The translations under genes were made by a program, and so were the position numbers. The notes beneath the pieces were generated by a model that had not been told where the DNA came from, made no database searches, and saw nothing but the letters and a program-made list of their open reading frames with translations. This document shows positions 6,772-16,246 of a stretch of 42,143 nt of DNA, piece by piece (positions within the stretch are counted from its first letter, which is position 1; every line of letters begins with the position of its first letter). This DNA is from Candidatus Poseidoniales archaeon (GTDB lineage Archaea > Thermoplasmatota > Poseidoniia > Poseidoniales > Poseidoniaceae): positions 1 through 42,143 of the forward strand of contig QQRW01000007.1 of assembly GCA_003602605.1 (NCBI GenBank), written 5' to 3'.

Positions 6772-9700
6772 TCACTCTTCGTTCTCGCCAGCATCGTTGT
6801 CTCGGCGGCTACCGGATACGACACCTGCGAGAACAATAATCGCAACCATTGAGATTGGAGACAAGAACGGCAAATCTAAGCCAGAATCATCTGCCAAATC
6901 TTCTGCAGTCTGAGGTGCAGTATCGTCGTCATCGTTTGATACAGGAGGAGTTCCTGTTTCAGGTAGAGTAAGATTGCTTACATCAACTCCTGCTGCAATG
7001 AGGTCTTCTTCGATTGCACCGAGGTCGTGGTCGTCGACATTGACGATGTCATTGATTGACGTTGCGTCCTCCATGCCATTGGTTGCAGCGTTCGCATCAA
7101 CCCCTGTTAGGTAACGGATACTGAGTTTTGCTGGAGCGTCGTCCGTATATCCTTGAGTCTCTGGTCCGGCAAGAGTGTATGCGCCATCGTCGTTCATGAC
7201 GTAAACGCCAACTCCGACCATTGCTGCATGTTCATTACTCCACATTGGAGACCACATACCATCGTCGTAAGGGAATTCTTCGAACGGCTCGACGTCCTCA
7301 AGACGGTCTTCAAGGTTCATACCGAATTGCTCGAGTACATCCTCAAGTCCAGATTCCCCTAGAGCTTCGAAAACAGCAGCAACACGGTCGCTGACTTCAT
7401 CATCTGACTCTTCAATCATCGTGCAATGCATTTCCGAAGCGTACGGTGTTGAGGCCCCGTCTTGGGTAAGTTCAGTCATAAGGCAGTATTCGCCCACTTC
7501 AAGTACGTCGATGTTGCCTTCCACCGTGTATGTGTTTTCTGACCCATCAATGGCCATCGTTCCAGAATCAAGTTGATTTTGATTCGGATCCATCAGCGAG
7601 TAAGTTACTGTCGCACCTTCAGAATCAGACCAGTCATAGACAGCCAAATCGTAGCGAAGACTCATTGGTTCATTTTCATACATTTGAGAATATCCTAATT
7701 CAGGACCAATCCATTGTGAATGGCACAGTTCAGATAATTCAACAAGTGGAGATGAGGCCCCTGTTTCGGTGATTGAAGCAGTCATACACATGGTCGCCTC
7801 GCCGTACGTTGACGGGATGGCTACGCCGCTGTCTTCGGACCAAGATGTGGCCCAATCTGGATTTGAATCGCACAACCAAGAGTCGCAGATTGTGGATTCA
7901 ATCGATGCAAGTGGGGTTCCTGCATCGTCAAATACATTCATCTGGAGTGTGTAGTGGTTGAGTACGCCTTCATCTTCCAATGTTGAGCAATCGCCGGTTC
8001 CGTCGTTGAGAGTTGTCCATTCAACTTCACTTCCATCGTTGCAAGTGAACATCTTTGTCGAACCATCAGCAGGTGCTTCGTCTGATCCATCGCTGCAGGC
8101 GGATTCGCCATCGTTCACTGACATGAAACCGATTTCAGTGCCGTCGTCGCAAGTGAATATTGCAGAATCTTCGCTTTGCAAAACCGAAGTGTTGCCCGAA
8201 AGAGCGGTCTGAACTGTAACGTTATCTCCCCAGAAATGAAGATCTCCGGTGAGTCTTGCTGGAGCGTTTGCTGGGCTAAAGCCCTCAACATACAACCAAG
8301 CCTGACCCAATGTCATACCTTCCATATTATCGATTATGTAGACCTCGACAGAACAGTATTCATCTTCTTGGCACATGTCTGCATCATCCATGATTGTAAC
8401 GCCATCGCCAACGGACCACACTTGATCGCCAACGCTGCCAGATTCAACAAGGCTGCAATCGCCACCAGTAGGCATTCCAGGGTTTGAGCAGGTAACCGGC
8501 GCGCTACCGTCAACTGATACTCGGATCATTACTGTAGCCCAATTGATGTCGTCGCCATGGTTCATTGTAACGTAGCCTAATTTGTCTTCATCACCTTCAT
8601 AGTTTACAACTTCTTCAGATCCGAACGAATACATCATTACTTCGCCATCTGTCTCTGCTGAGCCGAAAAACGATTCGAGACTGTCTGTAATGTCTTCACC
8701 GATGTCTTCAGCAACTTGTTCAGCAAACGCTTCTCCAGAACCTGCAAGGACATTACCCATCATCAGGAACATCAAAGGATTTCCTGGTGGGCAAGTGTCA
8801 CAACTCTGAACTTGAGTGGATAGGCCTTCACCGTCGCCGAGGTCAACGGTGAGTGTTTCTCCCTTTGAGAAATCGAATTCCCCGTACATCTCCATGTCGA
8901 AATTACCCGATTCGGTTAGAGAATCGGATATTTCAAGGTCGAACTCTCCAGCGTCAAGGCCGAAGTCTTCAGTTGGAATACCTTCAATTGAGAAAGAGTA
9001 GTCAACTGCACCGGTATAATCACCGGTTAAGTCGCCACACTCGTATTCGCCGCATTCCCAGTAATAGTTGTCATTAGCCGCAGATAAATCCACATAAATT
9101 GCATTCGGTGAGCCAAGACGCCATTGTGAGGAGGAGTCTGTGATTGAATATCCTAACGTGAGTTCAGTACTGAAATCAACAGGGAACTCTTCACCGCCGC
9201 CTTCCAACAATACATCAATATCAAGGCCGACGAGGGCTGAAACATCCATGCTGAACTCCATGTCTGCTCCGATGAGATTGTACGAATCATCGAGGTATTC
9301 GGTATACATCATGTCAACGGTCAATACTTGTTCCAAGGTTTGAACAACATCAATGTCAAAGCTGGTAGGATCGGAACCAAAGTTTGTTTCTGACCAGTCG
9401 GTTTGAAGGATTGAATCGGCAAGTATGCCGTGACGAAGGGTAACGTCATCGGTTCGGCTCCAAACTGAAACATCGTTCCCGTTGTTGTCTTGGATTGTTT
9501 GCGGGGTAATATCCTCTGTGTGATGAACATAAACATTTGATGCACCGGTTTGTAATTGACCGATGATGAGGTTGAATCCAGCATCGTCCGCTGCGCCCAT
9601 AATTTCGCTTAGAATTTCAGGGACATCGAGACCGGTAAAATTCTCAAGGTCAGTGTCAACACTGCTCCAATCGTATTCAACGCCATAGTAAAATTCGGAC

Positions 9701-9798
9701 TCTTCTGTCGGAGTTGCACTTACGCTTCCAAGTGGCAAAAGTGATGCCAAAAGAAGGGCGGTCATAAGAATGCTTGGTAAAGTACGGGCTATGTTCAT
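6772..9798 (-). CDS. Large secreted surface protein with LDL-receptor-A-like repeats and C-terminal anchor
   Basis: A 1008-residue acidic protein with a signal peptide (about 1-29) and a C-terminal hydrophobic segment followed by SGSRRDNDAGENEE. That tail, with a preceding Pro/Asp-rich linker, resembles archaeal surface-protein C-terminal sorting or anchoring signals. The N-terminal half is beta-rich and repetitive. Around residues 549-610 two units, FTCDDGTEIGFMSVNDGESACSDGSDE and FTCNDGSEVEWTTLNDGTGDC, resemble LDL-receptor class A calcium-binding repeats. Further cysteine pairs lie between 615 and 790. No enzyme domain is recognised. A TATA box with TTTGATATT lies 27 bases before the ATG. 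It is followed without a gap by the four-helix membrane protein. Confidence 0.75.
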   Translation of the reverse strand: MNIARTLPSILMTALLLASLLPLGSVSATPTEESEFYYGVEYDWSSVDTDLENFTGLDVPEILSEIMGAADDAGFNLIIGQLQTGASNVYVHHTEDITPQTIQDNNGNDVSVWSRTDDVTLRHGILADSILQTDWSETNFGSDPTSFDIDVVQTLEQVLTVDMMYTEYLDDSYNLIGADMEFSMDVSALVGLDIDVLLEGGGEEFPVDFSTELTLGYSITDSSSQWRLGSPNAIYVDLSAANDNYYWECGEYECGDLTGDYTGAVDYSFSIEGIPTEDFGLDAGEFDLEISDSLTESGNFDMEMYGEFDFSKGETLTVDLGDGEGLSTQVQSCDTCPPGNPLMFLMMGNVLAGSGEAFAEQVAEDIGEDITDSLESFFGSAETDGEVMMYSFGSEEVVNYEGDEDKLGYVTMNHGDDINWATVMIRVSVDGSAPVTCSNPGMPTGGDCSLVESGSVGDQVWSVGDGVTIMDDADMCQEDEYCSVEVYIIDNMEGMTLGQAWLYVEGFSPANAPARLTGDLHFWGDNVTVQTALSGNTSVLQSEDSAIFTCDDGTEIGFMSVNDGESACSDGSDEAPADGSTKMFTCNDGSEVEWTTLNDGTGDCSTLEDEGVLNHYTLQMNVFDDAGTPLASIESTICDSWLCDSNPDWATSWSEDSGVAIPSTYGEATMCMTASITETGASSPLVELSELCHSQWIGPELGYSQMYENEPMSLRYDLAVYDWSDSEGATVTYSLMDPNQNQLDSGTMAIDGSENTYTVEGNIDVLEVGEYCLMTELTQDGASTPYASEMHCTMIEESDDEVSDRVAAVFEALGESGLEDVLEQFGMNLEDRLEDVEPFEEFPYDDGMWSPMWSNEHAAMVGVGVYVMNDDGAYTLAGPETQGYTDDAPAKLSIRYLTGVDANAATNGMEDATSINDIVNVDDHDLGAIEEDLIAAGVDVSNLTLPETGTPPVSNDDDDTAPQTAEDLADDSGLDLPFLSPISMVAIIVLAGVVSGSRRDNDAGENEE

Positions 9799-9819
9799 AG
9801 AAGACCCTAAATGTTACAG

Positions 9820-9830
9820 AATATCAAACT
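9820..9830 (-). promoter_or_regulatory. Putative TATA box for the 1008-residue surface protein
   Basis: AGTTTGATATT on the minus strand is centred about 27 bases before the ATG at 9798, with no Shine-Dalgarno sequence between. It resembles the TTGATATA boxes before the HxlR and rps13 genes. Confidence 0.55.
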
Positions 9831-9863
9831 ATTGCCAACAGATAACTGGCTAAAATGTCGAAA

Positions 9864-10457
9864 TTACGAGTTTTTCCGGTTTGCTCGACAGACTTCAACA
9901 AAATTTTCAAACATTTCTTTCCCGAACTCCGAATCGTTGACTTCTGGATGGAATTGAAGGCCAAATCGGTCGCCCTTGTCGTTCTCCATGCCTTGAACTT
10001 GGCATGACGGACTTCTTGCTGTTACAAAGAAGCCCTCAGGGACGACATGTACTTCATCGTTATGTGACTCCCATACGGTTTGTGTTGAGGCTGTGTTGGC
10101 AAAAATTTTGCCGCCATCGTTTTGCAACTCAATCTCCATTGCACCAAATTCCGGAATTGGGGATTCTCGAGCGTCACCTCCGTAATGTCGAGCCATGAAC
10201 TGGTGACCGGCGCAAATACCGAGAATTGGGATGTCAAGATCAAGATAGGCTCCGCAATTTCCTAATTCTCCTGTGAGCCCGACACGTGCTGCGCCCCCAG
10301 AAAGGATGATTCCATCCAGTTGGCGAAGTTCAGAGACTGGGGTCGTGTTGTCGATAATTTGTGTATCAACTTTCAGATAACGAAGCATTCTCCACTCTCT
10401 GTGGGTCCATTGCCCGCCATTGTCAACGACATCGATTACGAGTGGTTTATCTTCCAT
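9864..10457 (-). CDS. guaAA: GMP synthase, glutamine amidotransferase subunit A
   Basis: A 197-residue class I glutamine amidotransferase that releases ammonia from glutamine for the amination of XMP to GMP. The oxyanion strand is DGIILSGG, the nucleophile elbow is LGICAGHQFMA with the catalytic cysteine, and the catalytic histidine and glutamate are in GLQFHPEVNDSEFG. The length and the absence of an ATP pyrophosphatase half fit the archaeal two-subunit GMP synthase; the partner subunit is not in this window. Start at 10457 is supported by AGGTG five bases upstream. It is divergent from the FAD oxidoreductase gene. Confidence 0.92.
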   Translation of the reverse strand: MEDKPLVIDVVDNGGQWTHREWRMLRYLKVDTQIIDNTTPVSELRQLDGIILSGGAARVGLTGELGNCGAYLDLDIPILGICAGHQFMARHYGGDARESPIPEFGAMEIELQNDGGKIFANTASTQTVWESHNDEVHVVPEGFFVTARSPSCQVQGMENDKGDRFGLQFHPEVNDSEFGKEMFENFVEVCRANRKNS

Positions 10458-10559
10458 ACGCTCACCTGTAGTTCAGCGTGTATGGTCGAACAGCCATGAA
10501 CATGCCGCCCCAAAACATTCGAAGAATGGTTTGATGGTGCAGGACATTTAGCAGTAGTT

Positions 10560-11696
10560 ATGGCGCGAGTCGTTGTTGTTGGTGCAGGTCTTGCCGGGCT
10601 AGCATGCGCACTGGAAGCAACAACTTCTGGACACCATGTCGTCATTTTGGAGCGTTCAGCAAGAATTGGGGGGCGAGGTACCACACAGAACTTTGATGAT
10701 TTTCCACTTGGCTTTGGACCCCATCTATTTCTTAAAAAAGGACCGTTTCATGACCTTGTTCGCAAATTAAGCAGAGTGAAGCTAGCCTCATCACCTTTGC
10801 AACTCCATAGAGTCGAAGTTCTCAACCATGGCATCGTTCGACCTATTGACGATGTTAAAGCGTCTATACTCGCCAAGAACATTCTCCGAGATGCAAACAT
10901 GAACGAACGAATTGTCAGAGCAGTTCAATTCCTGTCCTCTTGGAATATAGGTCAAATCTCGCAGCGATATACTGCACTGCAGAAAAGCAAACTCCTTGTC
11001 TCCAATGAAGGATGGTCGGGCATGGTTGGAAGAATGGCCGCTGCACTCGATGAAGTCGGGGTTTTCATCGAATGTGGGTTGCATGTGGATAAAATTGAGA
11101 CGGGTAAAGTGCATCTTGCCGACGGAAGAGAAATTGAAACGGATGTCATTGTTCTTGCCTGTGGACCCGCCGCAGCAAGAAAATTGGTCCGAAGCATTGA
11201 CGAGGAAAGAGCCAAGGAAATATTCTCGCCTTTACAAAGAACAACGGCCAGTTTCATTGAGGTCGGACTCGACTCAAAATCACTGGCCGGCCGTCAAGCA
11301 GTGGTAGATGTCGACAACCAATTTGCAATATTGGATTACAGGGCCATCCAACCGCGTTTAGGGCTCGAAGGTAGTCATTTGTCAGCAATTGCTGTGGGCG
11401 GTCTTGAAACAGACCCGGGCGAGACACGGTACGCTTCTCAAGAAGAACGGTTGGCAGCATTGAGTGCTTTCCTGGATCAACGGGCATCGGGTTGGAAAGA
11501 GCACATTATACAACATTCTGAACAGGCCAAAATTACCATCCTCGACGCGAGTGGGTACCGCATACCTCAACAAGCATTTGCTGACAATGGTGTTCTGTTT
11601 GCTGGCTCATGGGTTGAAAGCGAGCATCGACTTGCAGATGCTGCGGTCGATACTGGGCGAGGTGCTGGGCGTTCGGTTTCATCAGCTCAAGATTGA
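10560..11696 (+). CDS. FAD-dependent amine oxidase/phytoene desaturase-like oxidoreductase
   Basis: A 378-residue flavoprotein. The N-terminus VVVVGAGLAGLACALEATTSGHHVVILERSARIGGRG is a Rossmann dinucleotide fold with GxGxxG, the acidic end of strand 2 and the following GG motif typical of the monoamine oxidase/phytoene desaturase/protoporphyrinogen oxidase superfamily. Near the C-terminus, GVLFAGSWVESEHRLADAAVDTGRGAGRSV is the second FAD-binding segment. The substrate cannot be told from sequence; carotenoid, isoprenoid chain or amine oxidation are all possible. No transmembrane helix is seen. The AP endonuclease gene starts 32 bases after its stop on the same strand. Confidence 0.82.
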   Translation: MARVVVVGAGLAGLACALEATTSGHHVVILERSARIGGRGTTQNFDDFPLGFGPHLFLKKGPFHDLVRKLSRVKLASSPLQLHRVEVLNHGIVRPIDDVKASILAKNILRDANMNERIVRAVQFLSSWNIGQISQRYTALQKSKLLVSNEGWSGMVGRMAAALDEVGVFIECGLHVDKIETGKVHLADGREIETDVIVLACGPAAARKLVRSIDEERAKEIFSPLQRTTASFIEVGLDSKSLAGRQAVVDVDNQFAILDYRAIQPRLGLEGSHLSAIAVGGLETDPGETRYASQEERLAALSAFLDQRASGWKEHIIQHSEQAKITILDASGYRIPQQAFADNGVLFAGSWVESEHRLADAAVDTGRGAGRSVSSAQD

Positions 11697-11728
11697 ACAC
11701 TTATCCACTGCCAACTCTTGGGCGTTAC

Positions 11729-12508
11729 ATGCGATTCGTATCATGGAACGTCAATGGTATCCGGGCAGCAATTCGAAAGGGTATTGATGATTATTTCGAA
11801 TCCTTAGATGCTGATGTTGTTATGCTTCAAGAAGTACGCGCTCTGCCTGAACAATTACCAAAAGAGTGGAGTTGGCCTGAGGGGTATGAAGTTCACATGC
11901 ATTGTGCTGAGAAAAAAGGATATTCCGGTGTTGCAACACTTTCGCGAGAAGCAATCAAGTCTGTTGAAACTGGGATGAACGGTTCTGTTGATACGGGCGA
12001 TTCAGAGGGGCGAATTCTGATTACAGAACACCAGGGATTCACCTGCATCAACACGTACCTACCGAGCGGCTCAAACAAACAAGAACGGCAAGAATTCAAA
12101 GAAGCATGGATGGATGAATGGAGAGCTTTTCTAACCCCCTACCTCGAAAGGAAAACCCCTGTCATCGTATGCGGCGACCTCAATATTGCTCATACCGAAG
12201 ATGATATCTGGAATGCAAAAGGTAACGCTAAATCAAGTGGTTTCCTACCACAGGAACGAGAATGGTTTACTCAATTGCTGGCAGATGGTTGGAGCGATGC
12301 CTTCCGAAACCATGTTGGAGAAGGTGAGAAAATCTACTCATGGTGGTCGAACAGAGGGCAAGCACGTGCACTGAATCGCGGATGGCGTATTGATTACTTT
12401 CTGCTGAATGGAGCTGCAAAGAACATAGTCTCGAACGTCAGCATTGAGCGGCAAGGGGGCATCGATGTCTCAGACCATGCACCTGTCGTTTTAGATTTGA
12501 AGTTCTAA
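11729..12508 (+). CDS. xthA: Exodeoxyribonuclease III / AP endonuclease
   Basis: A 259-residue member of the exonuclease-endonuclease-phosphatase superfamily acting in base excision repair by cutting 5' of abasic sites. All hallmark motifs are present: FVSWNVNGIRAA, DVVMLQEVRA with the metal-binding Glu, VCGDLNIAHTEDDIWN with the active-site Asp and Asn, NRGWRIDYFLL and the terminal SDHAPVVLDL with the catalytic Asp-His. The ORF track begins at a TTG at 11693 inside the end of the FAD gene; the ATG at 11729 gives the standard family N-terminus MRFVSWNVNG. It is convergent with pcc1, and the two stop codons overlap. Confidence 0.93.
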   Translation: MRFVSWNVNGIRAAIRKGIDDYFESLDADVVMLQEVRALPEQLPKEWSWPEGYEVHMHCAEKKGYSGVATLSREAIKSVETGMNGSVDTGDSEGRILITEHQGFTCINTYLPSGSNKQERQEFKEAWMDEWRAFLTPYLERKTPVIVCGDLNIAHTEDDIWNAKGNAKSSGFLPQEREWFTQLLADGWSDAFRNHVGEGEKIYSWWSNRGQARALNRGWRIDYFLLNGAAKNIVSNVSIERQGGIDVSDHAPVVLDLKF

Positions 12509-12726
12509 TTGCTCTCTTCAATGTCTGACAGATCAACCAAGAGGGCATCGACAATGTCACGCAATTCTTGTAGATTTGAATGCCGGACGACGACTGAAAC
12601 AAGGGTTCCTTCATCCTCTTCCTGTGAGAATGCCTCACAGTGAGGACGGTTTGCTGCAGCAAGAATACGCTGTGCAATTGATGCTGTACCAGACCATTGA
12701 ATTGTCGCTTCATGGGATTCGACCAT
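12505..12726 (-). CDS. pcc1: KEOPS complex subunit Pcc1-like protein
   Basis: A 73-residue protein fitting the small Pcc1/CTAG family, the dimerising subunit of the KEOPS complex that makes N6-threonylcarbamoyladenosine at position 37 of tRNAs. It has the expected alternation: EATIQWSGTASIAQRILAAANRP (strand-helix), LVSVVVRHSNLQELRDIVDALLVDL (strand-helix). The ORF track extends the frame upstream to 12852, but residues before MVESHEATIQW do not fit the family and would overlap hflX further. No other KEOPS subunit is in the window. Divergent from, and close to, hflX. Length and fold pattern support the call; sequence conservation in this family is low. Confidence 0.72.
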   Translation of the reverse strand: MVESHEATIQWSGTASIAQRILAAANRPHCEAFSQEEDEGTLVSVVVRHSNLQELRDIVDALLVDLSDIEESN

Positions 12727-12750
12727 GTTGCATGGTAGAGGTGGGCTATT

Positions 12751-14181
12751 ATGAGGATGACCCGTCGCAGTGGCATGGCGAAGACGAACGAAAGTGATCC
12801 AGTCTTTGCCGGAACAGGCGGTGTTGTGCTCGGAGAAGCACGAACAAATCACGAAGGGCGAAAGGCAATATTATTGGTTCGTGATAATGAAAATACTGCA
12901 GAGTTTGTAGCATTGGTTGCAACTATGGGCATTACTATTGTCGAAACATTGCACCAAGCAGGGCAACCAGACCCTCGAGGATATTTTGGAAAAGGTCGAC
13001 TTCAAGATGTGGCCGATGAACTTTCGAGTCGAATAGGCGCCCACCCATGGCAGGGAGTTGATCTCGTTCTTTTGCACACAAATGCCTCACCGCGTCAACT
13101 TGTTGGCGTTAGTGAAGGAGTGCAAATCGAGGTTTGGGATCGCGTTCGATTGCTTCTATCGTTGTTCACATCGCACGCCTCATCACTTGAAGCAAGGACT
13201 CAAGTTCGAATCGCGCGAATGCAAAGCGATCGTACCGTACTACGTGAACTTGCAAATCAGCAGACCACTGGTGAAAGGGCGGGGTATGGTGGCGGCGGTA
13301 TCACCGCTTTACAAGCGACCATCGCTAACATTAATCGAGAACTCGTACACTTGAGAAAGCGTCAAAAAAAGCATGCTGTGGCACAATCTGAACGGAGAAA
13401 ACAACGGTCTCGTGGCGGAGCGATGACCGTAGGCCTCGCCGGATATACAAATGCAGGAAAGTCAAGTCTCTTTCTTGCCCTATCTGGAAAGGAAGTATTG
13501 GTCAAGGACAAACTCTTCTCGACACTGGAGACCACGATAGGTCGTATGGAGGCGAGTCCACGGGTCCTTCTCGCAGACACTATCGGTTTCATCGACCATC
13601 TACCCAGCTCAACTCTCGATGCGTTTCGAGCCACGTTAGCAGAGGCATTAGAAAGCGACTTGTTGCTGATTCTAGCAGATGCAAGTGATAAACCGGAAGA
13701 ATTGGAGCGTAAGCTATTCACTTCAAGAAATGAAGTATTTACGCGATTTTACGGAGAAGAAATTGATGAGGAGTTTCCTTGGAACTCCTCGGACACTTCT
13801 GTAGTCAATCATGTGTTGACCGTTCTCACAAAAATCGACCAAGCAAGTGATGCACAGTTGGAAGAAGCCGTCGCAACCGTTGCGGCTCTCGGACTACCGG
13901 ACCCGATACTCATCTCCTCACATTCCGGCGAGGGGATGCAGAAACTGAAGGATTCAATTCTATGGCATTTGTTCGGCCCACCAACGGATTTACTCTTACT
14001 CCCTGTTCCAGCAGAAGGCGGCAGAGCTGTCGAAGGACTGATTTCAGACGTCTACGATTCGGGTCTCGTCTCGAACAGAATCAACCATGCTGATGGTATC
14101 GTAGAAATGCGAGTTTGGATTCACGAACACGCTCTCGCCAGGTTACTCGCCCATTCCAAACATCGCATTGAAGTGAAGTAG
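12751..14181 (+). CDS. hflX: GTPase HflX
   Basis: A 476-residue ribosome-associated GTPase, a family linked to rescue of stalled ribosomes or splitting of subunits. The N-terminal HflX domain includes AGQPDPRGYFGKGRLQDV and LHTNASPRQLVGVSEGVQIEVWDRVRLLLSLFTSHASSLEARTQVRIARMQ, both typical. The G domain starts near residue 228 with G1 GYTNAGKSSL, a switch LFSTLETTIGR, G3 DTIGFIDHLP and G4 TKID. The segment between the domains (YGGGGITALQATIANINRELVHLRKR) departs from the usual GExxLExDRR pattern. A C-terminal domain follows. Start 12751 has GAGGTG upstream at suitable distance; ATGs at 12757 and 12775 are alternatives. Confidence 0.92.
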   Translation: MRMTRRSGMAKTNESDPVFAGTGGVVLGEARTNHEGRKAILLVRDNENTAEFVALVATMGITIVETLHQAGQPDPRGYFGKGRLQDVADELSSRIGAHPWQGVDLVLLHTNASPRQLVGVSEGVQIEVWDRVRLLLSLFTSHASSLEARTQVRIARMQSDRTVLRELANQQTTGERAGYGGGGITALQATIANINRELVHLRKRQKKHAVAQSERRKQRSRGGAMTVGLAGYTNAGKSSLFLALSGKEVLVKDKLFSTLETTIGRMEASPRVLLADTIGFIDHLPSSTLDAFRATLAEALESDLLLILADASDKPEELERKLFTSRNEVFTRFYGEEIDEEFPWNSSDTSVVNHVLTVLTKIDQASDAQLEEAVATVAALGLPDPILISSHSGEGMQKLKDSILWHLFGPPTDLLLLPVPAEGGRAVEGLISDVYDSGLVSNRINHADGIVEMRVWIHEHALARLLAHSKHRIEVK

Positions 14182-14201
14182 GTCGGCTTCCTACCACCCT
14201 T

Positions 14202-15113
14202 ATGGCCGACGCAGACTCTACCGATTCCGCAGATGGCCCAGATTACATTGATGAGTTAACTGGACTGGCTGAACCAACTCAAAGTTTGATGTTTTCATCG
14301 TCCAATACAATCCTCACCAAACCGGATCCAAACATGCACCCAATGGGTCATGCTATCGGCGTATTTCTACTCTTTATCTGTCTGCTTGGATTCCTCAACG
14401 GCGCCGATTATGCCACTCCTAATTCTGGTCTCGTGCGGCCGGATGAATTTGTCTACCGCCTCTCTCTTACCGCTCCAGATGAAACGGCAACGTTTCGCGG
14501 TGTTGTTTACGATCATGAAGGCCAGCCACTCGAAAATGCGACTCTCTACATCTCATGGGATGACAATGGGATTTGGAACTCCTCTGAAATGCAAACCGAT
14601 TCAAATGGCTTTTTCAATTTTGAACGTCTTGACCCTGGGCTTGCTCGGGTCGATATTCTGGTCGAACGAGACGGATATCGCGATGTTTACTCAAACCGCG
14701 TCCTATTTTCTCCGCCCGCAATAATTGAACCGATAGGATTTACAACGATTGATTTCACAATTCCTTCGCAAGAAGACTTCGCTCAAGAGCCATGTTCGAA
14801 CGGCGCTGATGAATGTAAGATTCGCTACATCGACCTTACCGAGGGACAAATGGACCACCCTCTGATGGACCCTAGTGCCTCAAGCATATATGTGACCATT
14901 GGATTTGCCTTCATGGGTTTAGCGCTGATTGGAACTGGGTTTACTGTTTGGGCCATGAAATCCGGCTCTATCGCCGTACTTCGGACTGCTGCGGGCATCT
15001 CTTTCTTCGGGATGGGGCATTACTACACAGCGTGTTGCTTCGGAATTCTTGCCTTTGTTTTGACCTTTGCAGTACCGAAAAGGTATGTTCCGATGAGTGA
15101 AGAGTTCAGATGA
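14202..15113 (+). CDS. Membrane protein with carboxypeptidase-regulatory-like outer domain
   Basis: A 303-residue protein that begins with about 45 cytoplasmic residues, then a membrane helix (GHAIGVFLLFICLLGFLNGADYA). An outer beta-sandwich domain follows at about residues 95-165: ATFRGVVYDHEGQPLENATLYIS...TDSNGFFNFERLDPGLARVDILVERDGY. This is the pattern of CarboxypepD_reg/CNA-B-like domains. C-terminal membrane helices follow (SIYVTIGFAFMGLALIGTGFTVW and a longer hydrophobic stretch to AFVLTFAVP). Two cysteines in the outer segment (EPCSNGADECKI) probably form a disulfide. Enzymatic motifs are absent; a cell-envelope role is inferred. It starts 20 bases after hflX. Confidence 0.72.
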   Translation: MADADSTDSADGPDYIDELTGLAEPTQSLMFSSSNTILTKPDPNMHPMGHAIGVFLLFICLLGFLNGADYATPNSGLVRPDEFVYRLSLTAPDETATFRGVVYDHEGQPLENATLYISWDDNGIWNSSEMQTDSNGFFNFERLDPGLARVDILVERDGYRDVYSNRVLFSPPAIIEPIGFTTIDFTIPSQEDFAQEPCSNGADECKIRYIDLTEGQMDHPLMDPSASSIYVTIGFAFMGLALIGTGFTVWAMKSGSIAVLRTAAGISFFGMGHYYTACCFGILAFVLTFAVPKRYVPMSEEFR

Positions 15114-15143
15114 AGCCTTGCCATTTGATGCAAGAACCCCGTC

Positions 15144-15152
15144 CATATTAAG
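15144..15152 (+). promoter_or_regulatory. Putative TATA box for the beta-propeller gene
   Basis: CATATTAAG is centred about 28 bases before the ATG at 15176. An AGGT lies a few bases before the ATG as well, so leaderless and Shine-Dalgarno initiation are both possible. Confidence 0.45.
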
Positions 15153-15175
15153 CCGGCTTCACCCAGCAGGTAAGC

Positions 15176-16246
15176 ATGGACCTGTTCTCTTCAGTATGGA
15201 TGACGCGGTCTCTCGGCGAGGCAGTGTCTGCGCTTTACCTGGAACCAGGCGCCGGCCTGTTCGCCGGTGGGTGGAACGGCTGCGTCAAATCTTGGGATGC
15301 AGATGGTAATCTGCAGTGGACTGCGAAACTCTCCGACCGGGTAACCGTACTTCAGCGAGAAGGTGACGCCTTGTTCGCTACGGCGGGCCTTCATGTTGCA
15401 TGCATCGATGTGTCAAACGGAAGTGTTCGTTGGGATCATGCACTCGAAGGAAGCGCCGATTCGATTACCGTGTTCGAAGATACTCTCTATGCAGTTTCAT
15501 CAGTCTATGATATTGAGCATAACGATTTTTTGGAATCAGCTGTATGGAATTTCTCTTTCGACGGAAAGCTACGTTGGATACATCGGATGGATGAGCGCCC
15601 CTGGGTCACCCTGAAACATGACGGTGATGTTTGGTTTGGTCTTGGCCGACCAAAATGTGGTTTCGCTAACATTCGGAGCGAGCATGAATTCGTTCACAAC
15701 GCTACGAAAGCCGATTCACCAATCACATGTGGTTCGACAACCGAAACAGAAATGATTTTTGGCCATGCTAACGGTTCAGTTACAAACCAAAAAGGCGGCA
15801 TTGTAGCGGACGAAAAATGCGGAATCGAAGATATTGTGGCTTTGGAAGGAGGTTATGTTGCTGCTCTCGAAGATGGATGTATCGTTGCGAATAAGAACGG
15901 CAAGAAAATCTGGTCGGCCAAAGGAGGCTTGGTCACAACGCTCGCAGTTGGCTTTGAAATTGCGAAAAAGGCAACGTTGTGGTCTGGCCGATGGTCTGGC
16001 TCCGAGGGTACGCTCAGCGTCCAAGATTGTATCACTGGAAATATACTTGCCAGCGCTTCCTCAAGCCGTTGTGAATCAATCAGTGTCGACACAAGGCGCA
16101 CGGCAATCGGATGTGAAGACGGGAGCGTTCATGTTTGGGAAAAAGACATGTTCAGCCGTAGGATGAAAGAGAATAAGCAAACGATCCCAAAAAACGATCG
16201 TAAATCCGCTTTGCAAGATAAATTACGAGCTTTGCGTGACCGGTAA
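15176..16246 (+). CDS. WD40/PQQ-like beta-propeller protein
   Basis: A 356-residue cytoplasmic protein without signal peptide. Repeats of about 40 residues alternate phrases such as GLFAGGWNGCVKSWDADGNLQWTAKL, LHVACIDVSNGSVRWDHALEGSADSITVF, SAVWNFSFDGKLRWIHRMD and, at the end, AIGCEDGSVHVWEKD. The G.V..WD..G...W pattern is shared by WD40 and PQQ-type propellers. The C-terminus is a basic, coiled extension (KENKQTIPKNDRKSALQDKLRALRDR). Such proteins are usually binding scaffolds; no catalytic residues can be assigned. Its stop codon directly abuts the stop of the convergent membrane protein gene. Confidence 0.75.
   Translation: MDLFSSVWMTRSLGEAVSALYLEPGAGLFAGGWNGCVKSWDADGNLQWTAKLSDRVTVLQREGDALFATAGLHVACIDVSNGSVRWDHALEGSADSITVFEDTLYAVSSVYDIEHNDFLESAVWNFSFDGKLRWIHRMDERPWVTLKHDGDVWFGLGRPKCGFANIRSEHEFVHNATKADSPITCGSTTETEMIFGHANGSVTNQKGGIVADEKCGIEDIVALEGGYVAALEDGCIVANKNGKKIWSAKGGLVTTLAVGFEIAKKATLWSGRWSGSEGTLSVQDCITGNILASASSSRCESISVDTRRTAIGCEDGSVHVWEKDMFSRRMKENKQTIPKNDRKSALQDKLRALRDR

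Noticed and set aside
14178-14194. Short inverted repeat GTAGG-7-CCTAC between hflX and the next gene
   Set aside because: Five-base arms without a T-tract are too weak to call a terminator or operator.
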